NCBI GenBank assembly: GCA_016871315.1
Contig: VFZE01000005.1
Coordinates: forward strand, 1-64,000
DNA from: Acidimicrobiia bacterium
Lineage (GTDB): Bacteria; Acidobacteriota; Terriglobia; Bryobacterales; Bryobacteraceae
Reading direction: 5' to 3'
DNA: 64,000 bases
In this document: one piece after another, positions 49,127-58,446 of the stretch
How the letters are laid out: the number at the start of each line of letters is the position of its first letter
Numbering within the stretch: position 1 is the first letter of the stretch
Position numbers and translations under genes: made by a program
The notes under the pieces: model-generated
Told to the model about the DNA's origin: nothing
Databases searched by the model: none
What the model saw: the letters and a program-made list of their open reading frames with translations, nothing else

Positions 49127-49498
49127 ATGGCCGCCCTGAAATCTCAAGTGCTGCGATTTGACCATCTCACGACCCGCCAGATCAGCAAGCTGGATCGTGT
49201 CAGGACTGTGCTGATTCTGCCGGGAGCTATCCTGGAACAGCATGGCCCCTACCTTCCCTCCGGTTCCGATGGAATCTTCAGCCGGCGGTTGGCGGCGGAC
49301 CTGGCCTCATCCATCGCCGCTAAGCCCGGTTGGACAGCCGTGATGCTGCCAACCATTCCGCTGGGAGCCGGCGCGGCAAACGAGATTGGGCGAAAGTGCT
49401 CCTTTGCCGGCAGCGTCACCATCCGGCCGTCAACGCTACGAACGGTTTTCACTGGAGCGTATCGCCGCGGTCGCGGCAATGAGAGGATGCTGCGTTAA
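49127..49498 (+). pseudogene. Creatininase-family gene, C-terminal half lost
   Basis: The start and first 108 residues are good creatininase/creatinine amidohydrolase family sequence: VLRFDHLTTRQISKLDRVRT, ILPGAILEQHGPYLPSGSDG (metal-binding EQHGPYLP and Asp), PLGAGAANEIG and IRPSTLRTVF. It then switches to TGAYRRGRGNERMLR and stops. Full-length relatives have about 240 residues, so the C-terminal half with further metal ligands is missing. It is followed by the DapA-family gene 12 bases later. Confidence 0.85.
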
Positions 49499-49510
49499 GA
49501 TGGGGTAGGC

Positions 49511-50458
49511 ATGCGCACCAAAGCGATTGAGAGTTCCGACTGGCAAGGGGTGTTTCCCGTGCCGCCGCTGGCCCGTAACGCCAGCGGAGCAATTGATTTC
49601 CAGGAAAGTGAGAAGATTGTCCGCCACATTGCCGCCGGCGGCATCCGCAATTTCCTCTACGGAGGCAACGCCTTCCTTTATCACCTGACGCTGAAGGAGT
49701 ACGAGGCCCTGCTGGAGTGGCTGAGCGGGTTGGACAAGGAGTTTTTCTGCATCCCGAGCGCCGGTCCGAGTTATGGGAGGGCCATGGACCAGGCGCCCCT
49801 GCTGGCCAAGTACGGATTCCCGTGCGTGATGCTGCTGCCTTGCGGCGACCCGCGTGACGCGGCGGGGCTGGAACGGGGCTACCGTACCTTCGCCGAGGCG
49901 GCCAAGACGCCACTGATCGTCTACTTGAAGGAGGAATCGAATTTTGGCAATGACCGGCCGGCCGGGCTAGACGCCGTGGGACGCCTGGTGAAGGACGGAA
50001 TTTGCGTGGGGATCAAGTATGCCGTAGTGCGGGAGAATCCAAGCGAGGACGCCTACCTGGAAAGGTTGCTCCACCGCGTGGAGCGGGCGAAGGTGATCAG
50101 CGGGATCGGTGAGCGGCCGGCCATCGCGCACATGCGCGACTTCCGCCTGCCTGGTTTCACAACCGGCAGCGGCTGCGTGGCGCCGAACCTGTCGCGCATG
50201 CTGTTTGAGCTGAACAAAGCGGGACAATGGGAAGCGGCCGGCGCGGTTCGCCAGCAATTCCTCGGGCTGGAAGATCTGCGGGACGGCTGGGGTCCGGCAC
50301 GCGTTCTCCATGCGGCTACCGAACTGGCTGGCATCGCAGCCACGGGTCCGATTGCTCCCTACGTCTCGCCGATCCGCAAGGAGCAAAGCGAAAAGCTAGC
50401 CGATGTTTCCAAGGAGCTGGCCGAGGCGGATCGCAAAGCAGCTGCAGTCAGCGTTTGA
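49511..50458 (+). CDS. Dihydrodipicolinate synthase/N-acetylneuraminate lyase family protein
   Basis: A 315-residue TIM-barrel aldolase. GGIRNFLYGGNAFLYHLTLK replaces the usual GTTGE start, TPLIVYLKEESNF holds the Tyr, and the Schiff-base Lys sits in CVGIKYAVVREN. The spacing agrees with DapA/NanA. It has no neighbour in lysine synthesis, so a sugar-acid aldolase role is more likely than DapA itself. A GGGGTAGG ribosome-binding site precedes the ATG. Confidence 0.87.
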   Translation: MRTKAIESSDWQGVFPVPPLARNASGAIDFQESEKIVRHIAAGGIRNFLYGGNAFLYHLTLKEYEALLEWLSGLDKEFFCIPSAGPSYGRAMDQAPLLAKYGFPCVMLLPCGDPRDAAGLERGYRTFAEAAKTPLIVYLKEESNFGNDRPAGLDAVGRLVKDGICVGIKYAVVRENPSEDAYLERLLHRVERAKVISGIGERPAIAHMRDFRLPGFTTGSGCVAPNLSRMLFELNKAGQWEAAGAVRQQFLGLEDLRDGWGPARVLHAATELAGIAATGPIAPYVSPIRKEQSEKLADVSKELAEADRKAAAVSV

Positions 50459-50625
50459 CCCATATCGGACTGGCCCACGCGCACAAGAACCGTGCGGCCC
50501 CCACGCGAAGCGATAGAGCCAAAACATTTTCGCCCGCGAACAGCATAACTCAACCCTGCCTGATTTACACTTGAACAAGCGGGCCTAATGCCGATCGACA
50601 TCGCACAGATCTGGAAGACGGGGAG

Positions 50626-51516
50626 TTGGAGTCGCGAAACCATCGGCTGATCTCGGAACTGCGCGGCGCCGCCGAGGATCTGCAGGCAATCCTGGACGAG
50701 CAAAGGGAAAAACTGAGGGCGAAAACTGGGAAGAGCTCGAGCAGGCTGTACCATGCCTCGTTGCGGAAGGTGGGGCTGGAAGCGCCGCCGGTTGCGGGGC
50801 AAACGAGTGTCGAGACTCGCGACTATTTGAGTCTGGTGCTGAACCTGCAAACGCGCGTCCGCTTCTTCATCAAGTGGTTTCAGCCGGTGCTGCGAATTTC
50901 GATGTGGTTCGTCGCCGCGTTCTTTGTTTTCGACCTGCTGGCGCCGTCGCGCGACGCGTTCCTGGCTACGGTGGCTTCCGTCGGCATTGCGCTCGGCTTG
51001 GGCGCGCAGGATCTGGTGAAGAACATCATCGGAGGGCTCGTGGTGCTGACCGACCGGCCCTTCCAGCTGGGAGACCGCGTCAAGATGGGCGAGGCGTATG
51101 GCGAGATCGACCATATCGGGCTGCGCAGCACGAAGCTGACAACGCCCGACGACACGCGTGTCACCATTCCCAATTCCGACATCCTCAGCAACCAGGTTTA
51201 CAACGCCAACTCCGGCGTGCCGGATTGCCAGGTGGTGACCGACCTGTTTCTGCCCCCGGACACAGATCCTGAAATGGCTCGCCGAGTGGGGTGGGAAGCG
51301 GCGCTGTGCTGCCCGTATCTGCTCTCGCGCAAGCCGATTGTGACCCTGGTGGGCCATGGCTTTGACCGCCGGCCTTACTTGCGCCTGCGCATCAAGTGCT
51401 ACGTGCATGACCACCGCTTTGAGCCGCCCATGATCAGCGACATCACCGCGCGTGCCGCGGGCGAGTTGAACCGGCTGGGAGTGCTGGTGCGGTGGACGGA
51501 ATTCGCCGAGACCTGA
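50626..51516 (+). CDS. MscS-type mechanosensitive channel
   Basis: A 296-residue protein from a TTG at 50626; two membrane helices ([40 protein letters not shown] with [18 protein letters not shown]) and the MscS beta domain ([20 protein letters not shown]). A Gly/Ala-rich pore helix is present. The N-terminal helices usual in the family are missing. An ATG 38 bases upstream starts another frame that closes after 20 codons, so the real start may be broken by a frameshift. The channel would release solutes on osmotic downshock. Confidence 0.85.
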   Translation: MESRNHRLISELRGAAEDLQAILDEQREKLRAKTGKSSSRLYHASLRKVGLEAPPVAGQTSVETRDYLSLVLNLQTRVRFFIKWFQPVLRISMWFVAAFFVFDLLAPSRDAFLATVASVGIALGLGAQDLVKNIIGGLVVLTDRPFQLGDRVKMGEAYGEIDHIGLRSTKLTTPDDTRVTIPNSDILSNQVYNANSGVPDCQVVTDLFLPPDTDPEMARRVGWEAALCCPYLLSRKPIVTLVGHGFDRRPYLRLRIKCYVHDHRFEPPMISDITARAAGELNRLGVLVRWTEFAET

Positions 51517-51520
51517 CGGC

Positions 51521-51694
51521 ATGAAGATTCCGTACCTGCGGTGGTGGGTCGCGGCGCTGCTGTTCACCTGGCTGACAGGTCACATCGTGGAGCGGTTCTC
51601 CTATCAGGCGATCTTCATTCTGATGGGATTCCTGCACCCGCTGGCCTACCTGATCTTTGTGCGGATGGTGCGCAAGCCGGTGGTAAGCTCATAA
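51521..51694 (+). pseudogene. 57-residue remnant of an MFS transporter with its centre removed
   Basis: ATG 51521 encodes MKIPYLRWWVAALLF, the N-terminal start of ExuT-type MFS hexuronate transporters, and continues after a join near 51565 with GHIVERFSYQAIFILMGFLH, the last helix region of the same family. The deletion must have removed around 350 residues. The remaining reading frame is intact from start to stop, so a small membrane peptide may still be made. It lies between mscS and ggt. Confidence 0.75.
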
Positions 51695-51696
51695 CG

Positions 51697-53316
51697 ATGA
51701 GAATCTGCGCAGCGCTGCTACTTCTGGCCGCGGTCCCTTGCGCCGCACTCGATAAGAGCGCGCGGAGCAAGCATGGCATGGTGGCGGCGAGCACGCCCCA
51801 TGCGGCTGCCGCAGGCGTGAAGATCCTCGAGCAAGGCGGCAACGCCGTGGACGCCGCCGCGGCCGTATGCTTCGCACTGATGGTCACCGACCCGCCGATG
51901 ACCAGCCTCGGCGGACGAAGCCAGACGGTGATCGCGCTGAAGGATGGCCGCCTCATAGGGATCGACGGGGCGACGGAGGCGCCTGCGGGAGTCACACCGC
52001 TCGAGCAGGGCGCCAAGCCTCGCGCCGGTTATCAGGTGGCGCCGATTCCGGGCAACCCTGCCGCTCTGGCTCTTGCTGTTGGGCGGCATGGCCGGCTGCC
52101 ACTTGCGAAAGTTCTTGAGCCGGCTATCGCGCTGGCCGAGGAAGGCTTCGCTGTGACGCCACGCATCGCCGAGATCTGGCAGAGCGAGCGCGCCAAACTG
52201 GCAGCCAATCCAGGCGCGGCTCTTAACTACTTGAAGCCCGACGGCAGCGCTTATCAAGCAGGCGAAAAGTTCCGCCATCCGCGGTTGGCGAAGCTGCTCC
52301 GAAACCTGGCATCGGCAGGCCCTGCATCCTTCTATCAAGGAGAGACAGCAAAGAGCATTGCCGGCGATATGGCCGCTCATCAAGGCTTCCTGACGGCGGC
52401 CGACCTTGCGGGATACAAGGCCGAAGAGGGGACGTTGGTTCGCGTCCGCTACCGCGACTACGACGTAATCTCGATGGGCCGCCACGGTTGGGGCAACACG
52501 CTGGGGCAGATGCTGAATATCCTGGCGCAGTTTTCTCTTCCGGGAGCGGCGGCGACGCCGGAGCAGGTGGAGCTCATCGGGCGCACCGTGCGCCAAGCGC
52601 TGGAGGATCGCCCGCAGCATATCGGCACGTTGCGGCCCAAAGCGGAGGGGCTGCCATTAGAGCTGATCTCCTCGCTCGAGTTTGGCCGCGAGCGTGCCGC
52701 GCTGATCCGCAGCCAGTTGGGGAAACCCGTCACCGCGGCCGGCGCGTTACCGAGAGCAGATCATGACACGACGCACCTGTCTGTAATGGACGCGGAAGGC
52801 AACGCGGTGGCCATGACCACTTCCATCGGACCGCGATTCGGCTCGCTTGCCGCCACGCCGGAACTCGGATTCATCTATGCGCACAGCTACAACATGCGCT
52901 CCGCGCCGACGCCCGGGGCTCGCGACTTGACCGAGATGACACCGACAATCATGCTGCGCAACGGCCGTCCGGTGCTTGCCGTCGGCGCCGCCGGGAGCGA
53001 ACGGATTCCCGGCGCGATTCTTCAGGTGATCAGTTACGTGGTCGACCGGGGCAACACTCTCGAACGCGCTGTGAGCGCGCCGCGCATCTTTTCCGTCGGC
53101 AACAAGGCGCGCATCAGTGAAAACTTTCCGCCGGAAGTTGCAGCGCGGCTAAAGGGGCTCGGTTTTGAAATTGAACTGCGCGACCCGAGTATTCATCAGC
53201 ACCTCGGCATCGTGCAGGCGGTACAGTACAACCCCTCTGCCAGGGAGTTCTTTGGAACAGCCGATCCCGTCTACGATGGCGCCGCCGCAGGACCCGCACG
53301 GATCGCTAGCCGCTAA
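51697..53316 (+). CDS. ggt: Gamma-glutamyltransferase
   Basis: A 539-residue protein with a signal peptide (MRICAALLLLAAVPCAALDK). GGNAVDAAAAVCFALMVTDP is the family start and TTHLSVMDAEGNAVAMTTSI the autoprocessing site, whose second Thr becomes the new N-terminal nucleophile. It cleaves glutathione or gamma-glutamyl compounds in the periplasm. The frame upstream of 51697 is a shadow of the MFS remnant. The stop overlaps the convergent aminotransferase by 4 bases. Confidence 0.92.
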   Translation: MRICAALLLLAAVPCAALDKSARSKHGMVAASTPHAAAAGVKILEQGGNAVDAAAAVCFALMVTDPPMTSLGGRSQTVIALKDGRLIGIDGATEAPAGVTPLEQGAKPRAGYQVAPIPGNPAALALAVGRHGRLPLAKVLEPAIALAEEGFAVTPRIAEIWQSERAKLAANPGAALNYLKPDGSAYQAGEKFRHPRLAKLLRNLASAGPASFYQGETAKSIAGDMAAHQGFLTAADLAGYKAEEGTLVRVRYRDYDVISMGRHGWGNTLGQMLNILAQFSLPGAAATPEQVELIGRTVRQALEDRPQHIGTLRPKAEGLPLELISSLEFGRERAALIRSQLGKPVTAAGALPRADHDTTHLSVMDAEGNAVAMTTSIGPRFGSLAATPELGFIYAHSYNMRSAPTPGARDLTEMTPTIMLRNGRPVLAVGAAGSERIPGAILQVISYVVDRGNTLERAVSAPRIFSVGNKARISENFPPEVAARLKGLGFEIELRDPSIHQHLGIVQAVQYNPSAREFFGTADPVYDGAAAGPARIASR

Positions 53317-54575
53317 GCGAGCCACTCGCAGAGCCGGTTCACGCCGGCCACTGTGCGGGCGCAATGGTTGCGCAGGAAAGCCTCATCCACGGACTCGCCA
53401 CGCGCCACCGCGGCCAGGCATTCGGCGCCGTCGAAGTCGACGTAGCAAAGGCGCGCGGTGAGTTCCTCCTCAGGACGGCCGAATTCGACTCCGGGCAGCA
53501 GTGCCACGCCGGTCTCCTCCAGGATTTGGCGGCAGAACGGTTCCGCGGATATGGCTTTTGCGGAAAACTGCGGAAAGAGATAGAAACCGCCATCGGGATC
53601 ATCCACCTCCGCACCTGCCTTGCGCAGTTCCGCCGCCACCCATTTACCAAGCGAGGAGAGCACGGCTCGCGATGCCTTGAGATAGGCTTCGATCGCTTTC
53701 CCGCCCTGAAAGGCCGTAACAGCGGCGCATTGCACGGGTGCGCTTGCAGTGGTGTAGGTTTCACTCGCGCAGACGGCCACGGCATCCAGCAGCCAGCGCA
53801 GTTCTCCCGGAAAAGTCATCGTGCCCAGGCGCCAGCCACCGGCCCCGCACCACTTGCTCAAGCCCGACGTGATGACGGCGCCTTCCGGATAATAACGCGC
53901 GATCGAGACGTGACCCCCGGCGTGATGGAGTTGTCCGTAAATCTCATCCGCCAGAACAACGATGCGGTAGCGTCGAGCAACTTCAGCCAGCGCTTCCAGC
54001 TGGGATGGAGTAAAGCTGAGTCCGGAAGGATTGTTGGGATAGTTCAGCACCAGTATGCGGCGCCGGTCAGGATTCCGGGCACAAGCCTGCTCCAGCGTTT
54101 CCGGCAACAGCCGCCAGCCGTTGCCACGCGAAGTCTCCATCCACCCAATGCGGCGGCCGAGCATCTGCGCTTGCGGCGCATAGGAGACCCAGCTTGGAGA
54201 AGGCAGCAGCAGATCGGCGTCATAGGCCAGCTGCAGGAGGAACATCAGCTCCTTCGATCCCGGCCCGATCAGCACATCCTGACCCGTTGCCTCGATTCCC
54301 TCCAGCCTCTGATGAAAGGAGGCGACAGCATCGCGGAGTTCCGGCAGTCCCCGCACCGGCAAATACTCCTTGCGGTGCGCTTGCCGCTGCAATTCCTGGA
54401 CAACCGGTGCGGGCACCGGGAACGGCGATTGACCGAATCCTAGCTTGAAGACATCGCGCCCCTGGCTGCGGAGCCGGGTGGAATGTTCATTGATAACGAG
54501 CGTTGCGGACGGACGCAAGCCGTGCAGGTTGCTGTTCAGCTGCTTGGGTATCGATGCTTTGGAGACTGTGCTCAT
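53313..54575 (-). CDS. Class I/II PLP-dependent aminotransferase
   Basis: A 420-residue fold-type I aminotransferase: the PLP Lys is in SGLSKWCGAGGWRLG, the Asp in VVLADEIYGQ and the Asn in LNYPNNPSG, with Arg near the C-terminus. N-terminal KLGFGQSPFPVP is the usual start of aspartate or aromatic aminotransferase-like proteins. The amino donor is unknown. The start overlaps the cca gene by 4 bases, so they share an operon. Confidence 0.88.
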   Translation of the reverse strand: MSTVSKASIPKQLNSNLHGLRPSATLVINEHSTRLRSQGRDVFKLGFGQSPFPVPAPVVQELQRQAHRKEYLPVRGLPELRDAVASFHQRLEGIEATGQDVLIGPGSKELMFLLQLAYDADLLLPSPSWVSYAPQAQMLGRRIGWMETSRGNGWRLLPETLEQACARNPDRRRILVLNYPNNPSGLSFTPSQLEALAEVARRYRIVVLADEIYGQLHHAGGHVSIARYYPEGAVITSGLSKWCGAGGWRLGTMTFPGELRWLLDAVAVCASETYTTASAPVQCAAVTAFQGGKAIEAYLKASRAVLSSLGKWVAAELRKAGAEVDDPDGGFYLFPQFSAKAISAEPFCRQILEETGVALLPGVEFGRPEEELTARLCYVDFDGAECLAAVARGESVDEAFLRNHCARTVAGVNRLCEWLA

Positions 54576-55933
54576 GCGGATTCGTGAGTAGGCGGCGGCC
54601 CGAACTCCGACAATACCAGTTCCAGCGCCTGTTGTTTGGACTCGATGCGGGATTCGAGTTGCGCCGTCTCGACTGATTCCAGCATGAGGCTGAATACCGG
54701 CCCGGGTGTGTATCCTTCCTCAATGAGATCATCGCCGGTCAGCAGCCGTGGTGGCTTCAACTGCTCCGGAGGCGTCTGTTCCAACTTCTCCTTGACGAAC
54801 TCGTAGTTGCCAAGCAGGCCGTGGCTGGAGATGCAGTCCAGCCGGTGCAGCTCCAGATGCTCCTCAAAGCCATCCTGGCGCAGGAAGCGCTTGAGCGTGC
54901 TCTCCCTCATCTGGCGGACATCCTTGAATCGCAGGTGATCGGCCACCAGCGCCTCCACACGCCGGATCTCTTCGGCGGAAAAACGCAGCCGCGTCAGAAT
55001 GCGAACCGCCATTTCAGCGCCGACCGGAGCATGATTGTCGAACCGGATCCGGTCAGCGATGCGGAAGGTGGGCGGCTTACCCACGTCGTGCAGCAGGACG
55101 GCAAGCGCGAGCGTAGGGGTGGGTTCGCGCATCATCTCCAGCATCAGCCGAGTGTGAATCCAGACATCGCCTTCCGGGTGAAACACGGGCGGCTGCGCCA
55201 CTCCTTTCATCGCGGCGACCTCCGGCAAGAGCCCATCTAGCAAGCCGGTCTCGTCGAGCAGTTCCATGCCTCGCCGTGCACCGCCTTCGGTGAGAATGCG
55301 CACCAGCTCATCGCGGATGCGCTCGGCCGACACGAGTGGAATCTTGTCCCGCAGTTGGCGGATCGCCGCCAGCGTACCAGGCTCGACCCCGAAGCCGAAC
55401 CGGGCGGCGAAGCGGACGGCTCGCAGCATGCGCAGGTGATCCTCGGTGAATCGCTGCACCGGATCGCCGACGGCGCGAATGAGTTTCATTGCCAGATCGG
55501 CTTGGCCGCCAATGAAATCCAGCACGCGGTTGCATTCCGGGTCAAGGAAAAGCGCGTTGATGGTAAAGTCACGGCGCAGGGCGTCCTGGCGGGGATCGGA
55601 GACGAACTCCACTTTCTCCGGATGGCGGCCGTCCTGGTAGGAGTGATCGGTGCGGAATGTGGCCACTTCCACCGCGCAGCCGGTTGCCTTCACCAGCACG
55701 ACGCCGAAGTGCGCGCCTACCTTGTCGGACTTGGGGAACAGCGCGAGTATCTCGTCCGGCCGCGCGCTGGTTGCGACATCGTAGTCATCCGGCCGGCGGC
55801 CCATCAGCAGATCGCGCACGCAGCCGCCGACAAGATACGCCTCGAAACCAGCACCCCGCAGACGCTCGATGATGAAGAGAGCTAAATCCCGGCTATTACC
55901 TGCTTCCACTGTCTTGATCGTAGAATAGGTCAA
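54572..55933 (-). CDS. cca: CCA tRNA nucleotidyltransferase/poly(A) polymerase family protein
   Basis: A 453-residue enzyme starting at TTG 55933. GGCVRDLLMGRRPDDYDVAT is the nucleotidyltransferase motif with DYD metal ligands, RRDFTINALF the next, and RMLRAVRFAARFGF the neck. An HD domain (LLHDVGKPPTFR) follows, as in bacterial Cca/PcnB. It adds CCA to tRNA ends or A to RNA. The HD domain suggests 2',3'-cyclic phosphatase activity as in E. coli. The start faces the APC permease start seven bases away. Confidence 0.9.
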   Translation of the reverse strand: MTYSTIKTVEAGNSRDLALFIIERLRGAGFEAYLVGGCVRDLLMGRRPDDYDVATSARPDEILALFPKSDKVGAHFGVVLVKATGCAVEVATFRTDHSYQDGRHPEKVEFVSDPRQDALRRDFTINALFLDPECNRVLDFIGGQADLAMKLIRAVGDPVQRFTEDHLRMLRAVRFAARFGFGVEPGTLAAIRQLRDKIPLVSAERIRDELVRILTEGGARRGMELLDETGLLDGLLPEVAAMKGVAQPPVFHPEGDVWIHTRLMLEMMREPTPTLALAVLLHDVGKPPTFRIADRIRFDNHAPVGAEMAVRILTRLRFSAEEIRRVEALVADHLRFKDVRQMRESTLKRFLRQDGFEEHLELHRLDCISSHGLLGNYEFVKEKLEQTPPEQLKPPRLLTGDDLIEEGYTPGPVFSLMLESVETAQLESRIESKQQALELVLSEFGPPPTHESA

Positions 55934-55953
55934 CAGGGGATGCAGGTCCCCTG
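55934..55953. promoter_or_regulatory. Inverted repeat between the divergent cca and APC permease genes
   Basis: CAGGGGA, six bases and TCCCCTG form a perfect stem adjacent to the permease ATG at 55955 and one base beyond the cca TTG at 55933. It could be a binding site that controls both genes, or an RNA hairpin masking the permease start. No ribosome-binding site is seen for the permease. Confidence 0.45.
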
Positions 55954-55954
55954 T

Positions 55955-58183
55955 ATGAGCGACTCAGAGCCTCCATCAACCAAGCCTTTTTCTTCCTCCG
56001 CAAAAGTAGTCATCGCTACCACCGTTGCGTTGAGCTTCATTTCCTTCTGGCGCGGCGCCGCCATTGTCCTGAGCGATCTGGCCTCGACGATGTTCTACGT
56101 CGGCGGCATCGCCGAGCGCGCCATCGGGAAACCGGCGCCATGGATGGTGCTGGCGGTGATGATTTTCAGCTTCGCGGTCCGCAGCATCTACATGGAAAGC
56201 TGCGGCATGTTCGTCCGCGGTGGTGTGTATGTTGTGGTGCGCGACAGCATGGGCCCCGGCATGGCGAAGATTTCCGTGTCGGCGCTGGTGGTGGACTATC
56301 TGCTCACCGGTCCGATCAGCTCAGTGAGCGCGGGTCAGTACCTGGGGCACCTGCTGAACGAGATGAGCGAGCTGGCGCACGCGGAGTTTCACGTCGACCC
56401 GAACTCTTTCGCGATGGTGTTCGGGCTGGCTGTAACCGGCTACTTCTGGTGGATGAACGTGAAAGGCATCCACGAATCCAGCGGCAAGGCGCTGCGCATC
56501 ATGCAGGTGACCACGGTGATGGTAGTGGCGCTGCTCATCTGGTGCCCGCTGACACTGCTGATTCGTGGCGGGGCGCAGCTTCCACCGGCGCCGACTCAGG
56601 AGAATCTCCGCTTCACGCATGAATCACTCGGCTGGTTGGACGGCACCATCTGGCCACAGATGGCGGGGATAGGGCTGTTGATCGCATTCGGCCACTCGCT
56701 GCTGGCGATGAGTGGGTTTGAAACACTGGCCCAGGTCTACCGCGAAATCGGCTACCCGAAGCTGAAGAACTTGAAGATCACCGCCAACGCGGTCTGCACC
56801 TACGCGCTGCTGAGCACGGGAATGATCAGCCTGTTCGCGGTAATGATCATTCCCGACGCGGTGCGGTCGAAGTACTATGACAACCTCATCGGCGGACTTT
56901 CGATGAGCCTGGCCGGGCCGTACCTTCTGCGGCTGGGATTTCACGTCTTTGTTGTGATCGTGGGCACGATGATTCTTTCCGGGGCCGTGAACACATCGAT
57001 GATCGGAGCCAATGGAATTCTGAACCGCGTGGCCGAAGACGGCGTGCTGGTCGGCTGGTTCCGCAAGCCGCACCCCAGGTTCGGTACGACGTATCGTATC
57101 GTCACGCTGATCGCGCTACTGCAGGCGGCAACCATCATCGGAAGCCGGGGCGATGTTTACCTGCTGGGTGAGGCTTACGCTTTCGGCGTGGTATGGAGCT
57201 TCTTCATGAAGTCGCTTGGCGTGCTGGTGCTACGGTTCCAGCGCAGCGACCAGGAGTACAAGACACCGCTGAACCTGCGGATCGGAGGACGCGAGATCCC
57301 GTTGGGCCTGATTGCCACAACGCTGGCACTGTTGTTCGTGGCCATCGCGAATCTGCTCACCAAGAAGATCGCCACCATTTACGGAATCTCGTTCACGCTG
57401 GTGTTTTTGGTTCTTTTCATCGTCTCCGAACGCATCCATTTGCGGCTGCACAAGCGCGAAGAGAAACCGCTGGAAGAGTTCAATCTCGATTATCACGGCG
57501 AAGTGGACGCGGGGGGAATTCATGCGCGGCCTGGCGCCGTGTTGGTGGCCGTGCGCGACTACACGCGGATGGACCATCTGAAGAAGGTTCTCGAGAAGAC
57601 CAACCTCCGCCGCCATGACATCGTGGTGATGACGGTCCGGCGGCTCACCGCCGGCACCGGCGAGCATGACCTTAAGGAAGGTCAGCTGTTCTCCCACTAT
57701 GAAAAGGAACTATTCAGCCACGTGGTGGAACTGGCCGAGTGGGAAGGCAAGCCGGTGGAGCTGCTGGTTGTGCCGGCCGTGGATCCGTTCGACGCCATGG
57801 TTCAGGCGGCCAATCGGCTTCAGGTTTCGCGCTTGGTGACCGGCGTTTCCCCGCGGATGGAATCCAACGAACTGGCGCGGCGGATCGGGCTGGCGTGGGA
57901 GAAGTTGCCGCAGCCGCGGCATCCGTTCTCGCTCGAGATCATCGCCGCGGATCGTCCGTCGGTCTTCGTGAATCTCGGTCCGCATCCGCCGCGGCTCTGG
58001 CCCGAGGATGTGGAGCGGCTGCATGATCTGTGGCTGCGGCTGAGCGCGGATGACCGCGTTGGTTCCAGGCTCCATCACCGCGATGTGGTACGCGTAGCGC
58101 TGATGCGGTTGGAAAAGGACTTACAGGGTGGGGAGCCGGAAGTGGTTTATGAGGAATTGATCCGGGAATTGCGCCGCCACTAA
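55955..58183 (+). CDS. APC-superfamily permease with large cytoplasmic C-terminal domain
   Basis: ATG 55955 (ATG 55940 is an alternative that sits inside the hairpin). About 742 residues; the first 500 have twelve helices with SFISFWRGAAIVLSDLASTM and the APC pattern. The last 240 (RPGAVLVAVRDYTRMDHLKK, VVMTVRRLTAG, VELLVVPAVDPFDAMVQAAN) resemble universal-stress-type nucleotide-binding folds, as in some APC amino-acid or K-type transporters. The substrate is unknown. It ends 4 bases into the convergent zinc-ribbon gene. Confidence 0.85.
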   Translation: MSDSEPPSTKPFSSSAKVVIATTVALSFISFWRGAAIVLSDLASTMFYVGGIAERAIGKPAPWMVLAVMIFSFAVRSIYMESCGMFVRGGVYVVVRDSMGPGMAKISVSALVVDYLLTGPISSVSAGQYLGHLLNEMSELAHAEFHVDPNSFAMVFGLAVTGYFWWMNVKGIHESSGKALRIMQVTTVMVVALLIWCPLTLLIRGGAQLPPAPTQENLRFTHESLGWLDGTIWPQMAGIGLLIAFGHSLLAMSGFETLAQVYREIGYPKLKNLKITANAVCTYALLSTGMISLFAVMIIPDAVRSKYYDNLIGGLSMSLAGPYLLRLGFHVFVVIVGTMILSGAVNTSMIGANGILNRVAEDGVLVGWFRKPHPRFGTTYRIVTLIALLQAATIIGSRGDVYLLGEAYAFGVVWSFFMKSLGVLVLRFQRSDQEYKTPLNLRIGGREIPLGLIATTLALLFVAIANLLTKKIATIYGISFTLVFLVLFIVSERIHLRLHKREEKPLEEFNLDYHGEVDAGGIHARPGAVLVAVRDYTRMDHLKKVLEKTNLRRHDIVVMTVRRLTAGTGEHDLKEGQLFSHYEKELFSHVVELAEWEGKPVELLVVPAVDPFDAMVQAANRLQVSRLVTGVSPRMESNELARRIGLAWEKLPQPRHPFSLEIIAADRPSVFVNLGPHPPRLWPEDVERLHDLWLRLSADDRVGSRLHHRDVVRVALMRLEKDLQGGEPEVVYEELIRELRRH

Positions 58184-58410
58184 GGGGAGCTTTCCTTCTG
58201 GCCCAGCACCTGGTCGAAAAGAGCCTGCTTTTTCAGGTCCTTTTTCGACGGTGGCGCTTCTCCATTGCGGAAATCGTGTTCGTTATAGCAAGAACGGCAG
58301 CGCACCTTGGCCGGCCCTTCGTTGAGAATCGAGACGATCAGGTGGTTGGTCAGCCTCCTGCATTTGACGCAAAAGTCGTCAATATCGTCGCCTAGGCGAT
58401 GTTCCCTCAT
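58180..58410 (-). CDS. Small zinc-ribbon protein
   Basis: A 76-residue protein with two Cys pairs, FCVKCRRL and VRCRSCYN, forming a zinc ribbon, then a basic and acidic tail (PSKKDLKKQALFDQVLGQKE). Small proteins of this pattern are frequent in Acidobacteriota; no function is known. A fold similar to nucleic-acid-binding ribbons is possible. The gene ends overlapping the permease stop by 4 bases. Confidence 0.7.
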   Translation of the reverse strand: MREHRLGDDIDDFCVKCRRLTNHLIVSILNEGPAKVRCRSCYNEHDFRNGEAPPSKKDLKKQALFDQVLGQKESSP

Positions 58411-58446
58411 TTGCGCATCCCGATCATTACCAATGGGAGCAGTATA

